Assembly: GCA_016780665.1 (NCBI GenBank) | Contig: JADHLM010000007.1 | Location: forward strand, 1 to 25,420 | Length of the DNA: 25,420 nucleotides | Origin: Hyphomicrobiales bacterium | GTDB taxonomy: Bacteria; Pseudomonadota; Alphaproteobacteria; Rhizobiales; TMED25 | Reading direction: 5' to 3' | Part shown: in pieces, positions 25,191 through 25,420 of the stretch | Layout of the letters: each line of letters opens with the position of its first letter | Position numbering within the stretch: the first letter of the stretch is position 1 | Notes under the pieces: generated by a model | What the model saw: only the letters and a program-made list of their open reading frames with translations | Told to the model about the DNA's origin: nothing | Database searches by the model: none | Program-made: the position numbers and the translations under genes

Positions 25191-25420
25191 TTAAAATTCA
25201 AAATATTTCTGTAAATTTAGATGCTTTTAAAACCAACTATTCCCTAAATGTGGATAATGGTGAGTGGATTGGTATAATTGGTCAAAGTGGCTCAGGAAAA
25301 TCAACATTATTAAATCTCATTGCAGGTTTTATATATGCAGAATCAGGATCAATAAGTATTAATTCTATCGAAATTAATTCAATACATCCTTCAGAAAGAC
25401 CTGTATCATGTTTATTTCAA
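25187..25420 (+). CDS. thiQ: Thiamine ABC transporter ATP-binding protein, N-terminal fragment
   Basis: The first 78 codons are present and the frame stays open to the window edge. The Walker A motif GQSGSGKST lies at about residues 32-40 and the Q-loop CLFQ at the edge. The peptide begins MIKIQNISVNLDAF. The signature motif and Walker B lie outside the window. Position directly after thiP, overlapping its stop, identifies it as ThiQ, the ATPase that powers thiamine import. Confidence 0.92.
   Translation, partial: MIKIQNISVNLDAFKTNYSLNVDNGEWIGIIGQSGSGKSTLLNLIAGFIYAESGSISINSIEINSIHPSERPVSCLFQ

Overview
The window is a gene-dense, AT-rich stretch (about one third G+C by eye) of a Gram-negative chromosome. 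The organism is most likely a marine-type alphaproteobacterium with a streamlined genome. The evidence is a KdsD-type Kdo-pathway isomerase, an N-formylglutamate amidohydrolase next to a DUF1244 gene, a cysteine-free 41-residue bL36, an IbpA-type small heat-shock gene with a ROSE-like leader, and a SoeABC-like enzyme with no Tat signal. A closer placement (for example AEGEAN-169 or HIMB59-like groups) is only a guess. No gene-free stretch exceeds about 225 bases. I see no insertion sequence, prophage, integrase or CRISPR array.

Layout. Bases 1-1344 (minus): a promoter, rpmJ (bL36), N-formylglutamate amidohydrolase, DUF1244, and the first codons of an oligoendopeptidase F-like gene running off the left edge. 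Bases 1361-7446 (minus): gltB-gltD, the NADPH glutamate synthase. Bases 7606-10500 (plus): an S9 peptidase and a threonine aldolase-type enzyme, closed by a hairpin terminator shared with the convergent ibpA. Bases 10547-11534: ibpA (minus), with an RpoH-like promoter and a ROSE-like RNA thermometer, divergent from a small cupin gene. Bases 11549-13404 (minus): promoter, tRNA-Val(GAC), a HisN-type phosphatase and an alpha/beta hydrolase, apparently one transcript. Bases 13482-13883 (plus): an orphan basic protein behind an inverted repeat. Bases 13918-19438 (minus): a four-gene operon, a SoeA/SoeB/SoeC-like molybdoenzyme (probable quinone-linked sulfite dehydrogenase) followed by a fumarylacetoacetate-hydrolase-family gene. 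Bases 19569-20537 (plus): kdsD, abutting convergent hemH; ccdA precedes hemH (minus). Bases 22444-25420 (plus): a TPP riboswitch and the thiamine ABC transporter thiB-thiP-thiQ, with thiQ cut by the right edge.

How the genes work together. Most of the content is core metabolism: nitrogen assimilation (gltBD), haem and cytochrome c supply (hemH, ccdA), outer-membrane Kdo (kdsD) and thiamine scavenging (thiBPQ). The most informative regulatory sites are RNA switches. The TPP riboswitch has a readable sequestor/anti-sequestor pair over the thiB ribosome binding site. The ibpA leader has a ROSE-like hairpin over its ribosome binding site. I did not find a clearly undescribed system. The best leads are the FAH gene attached to the soe-like operon and the orphan ORF at 13482.
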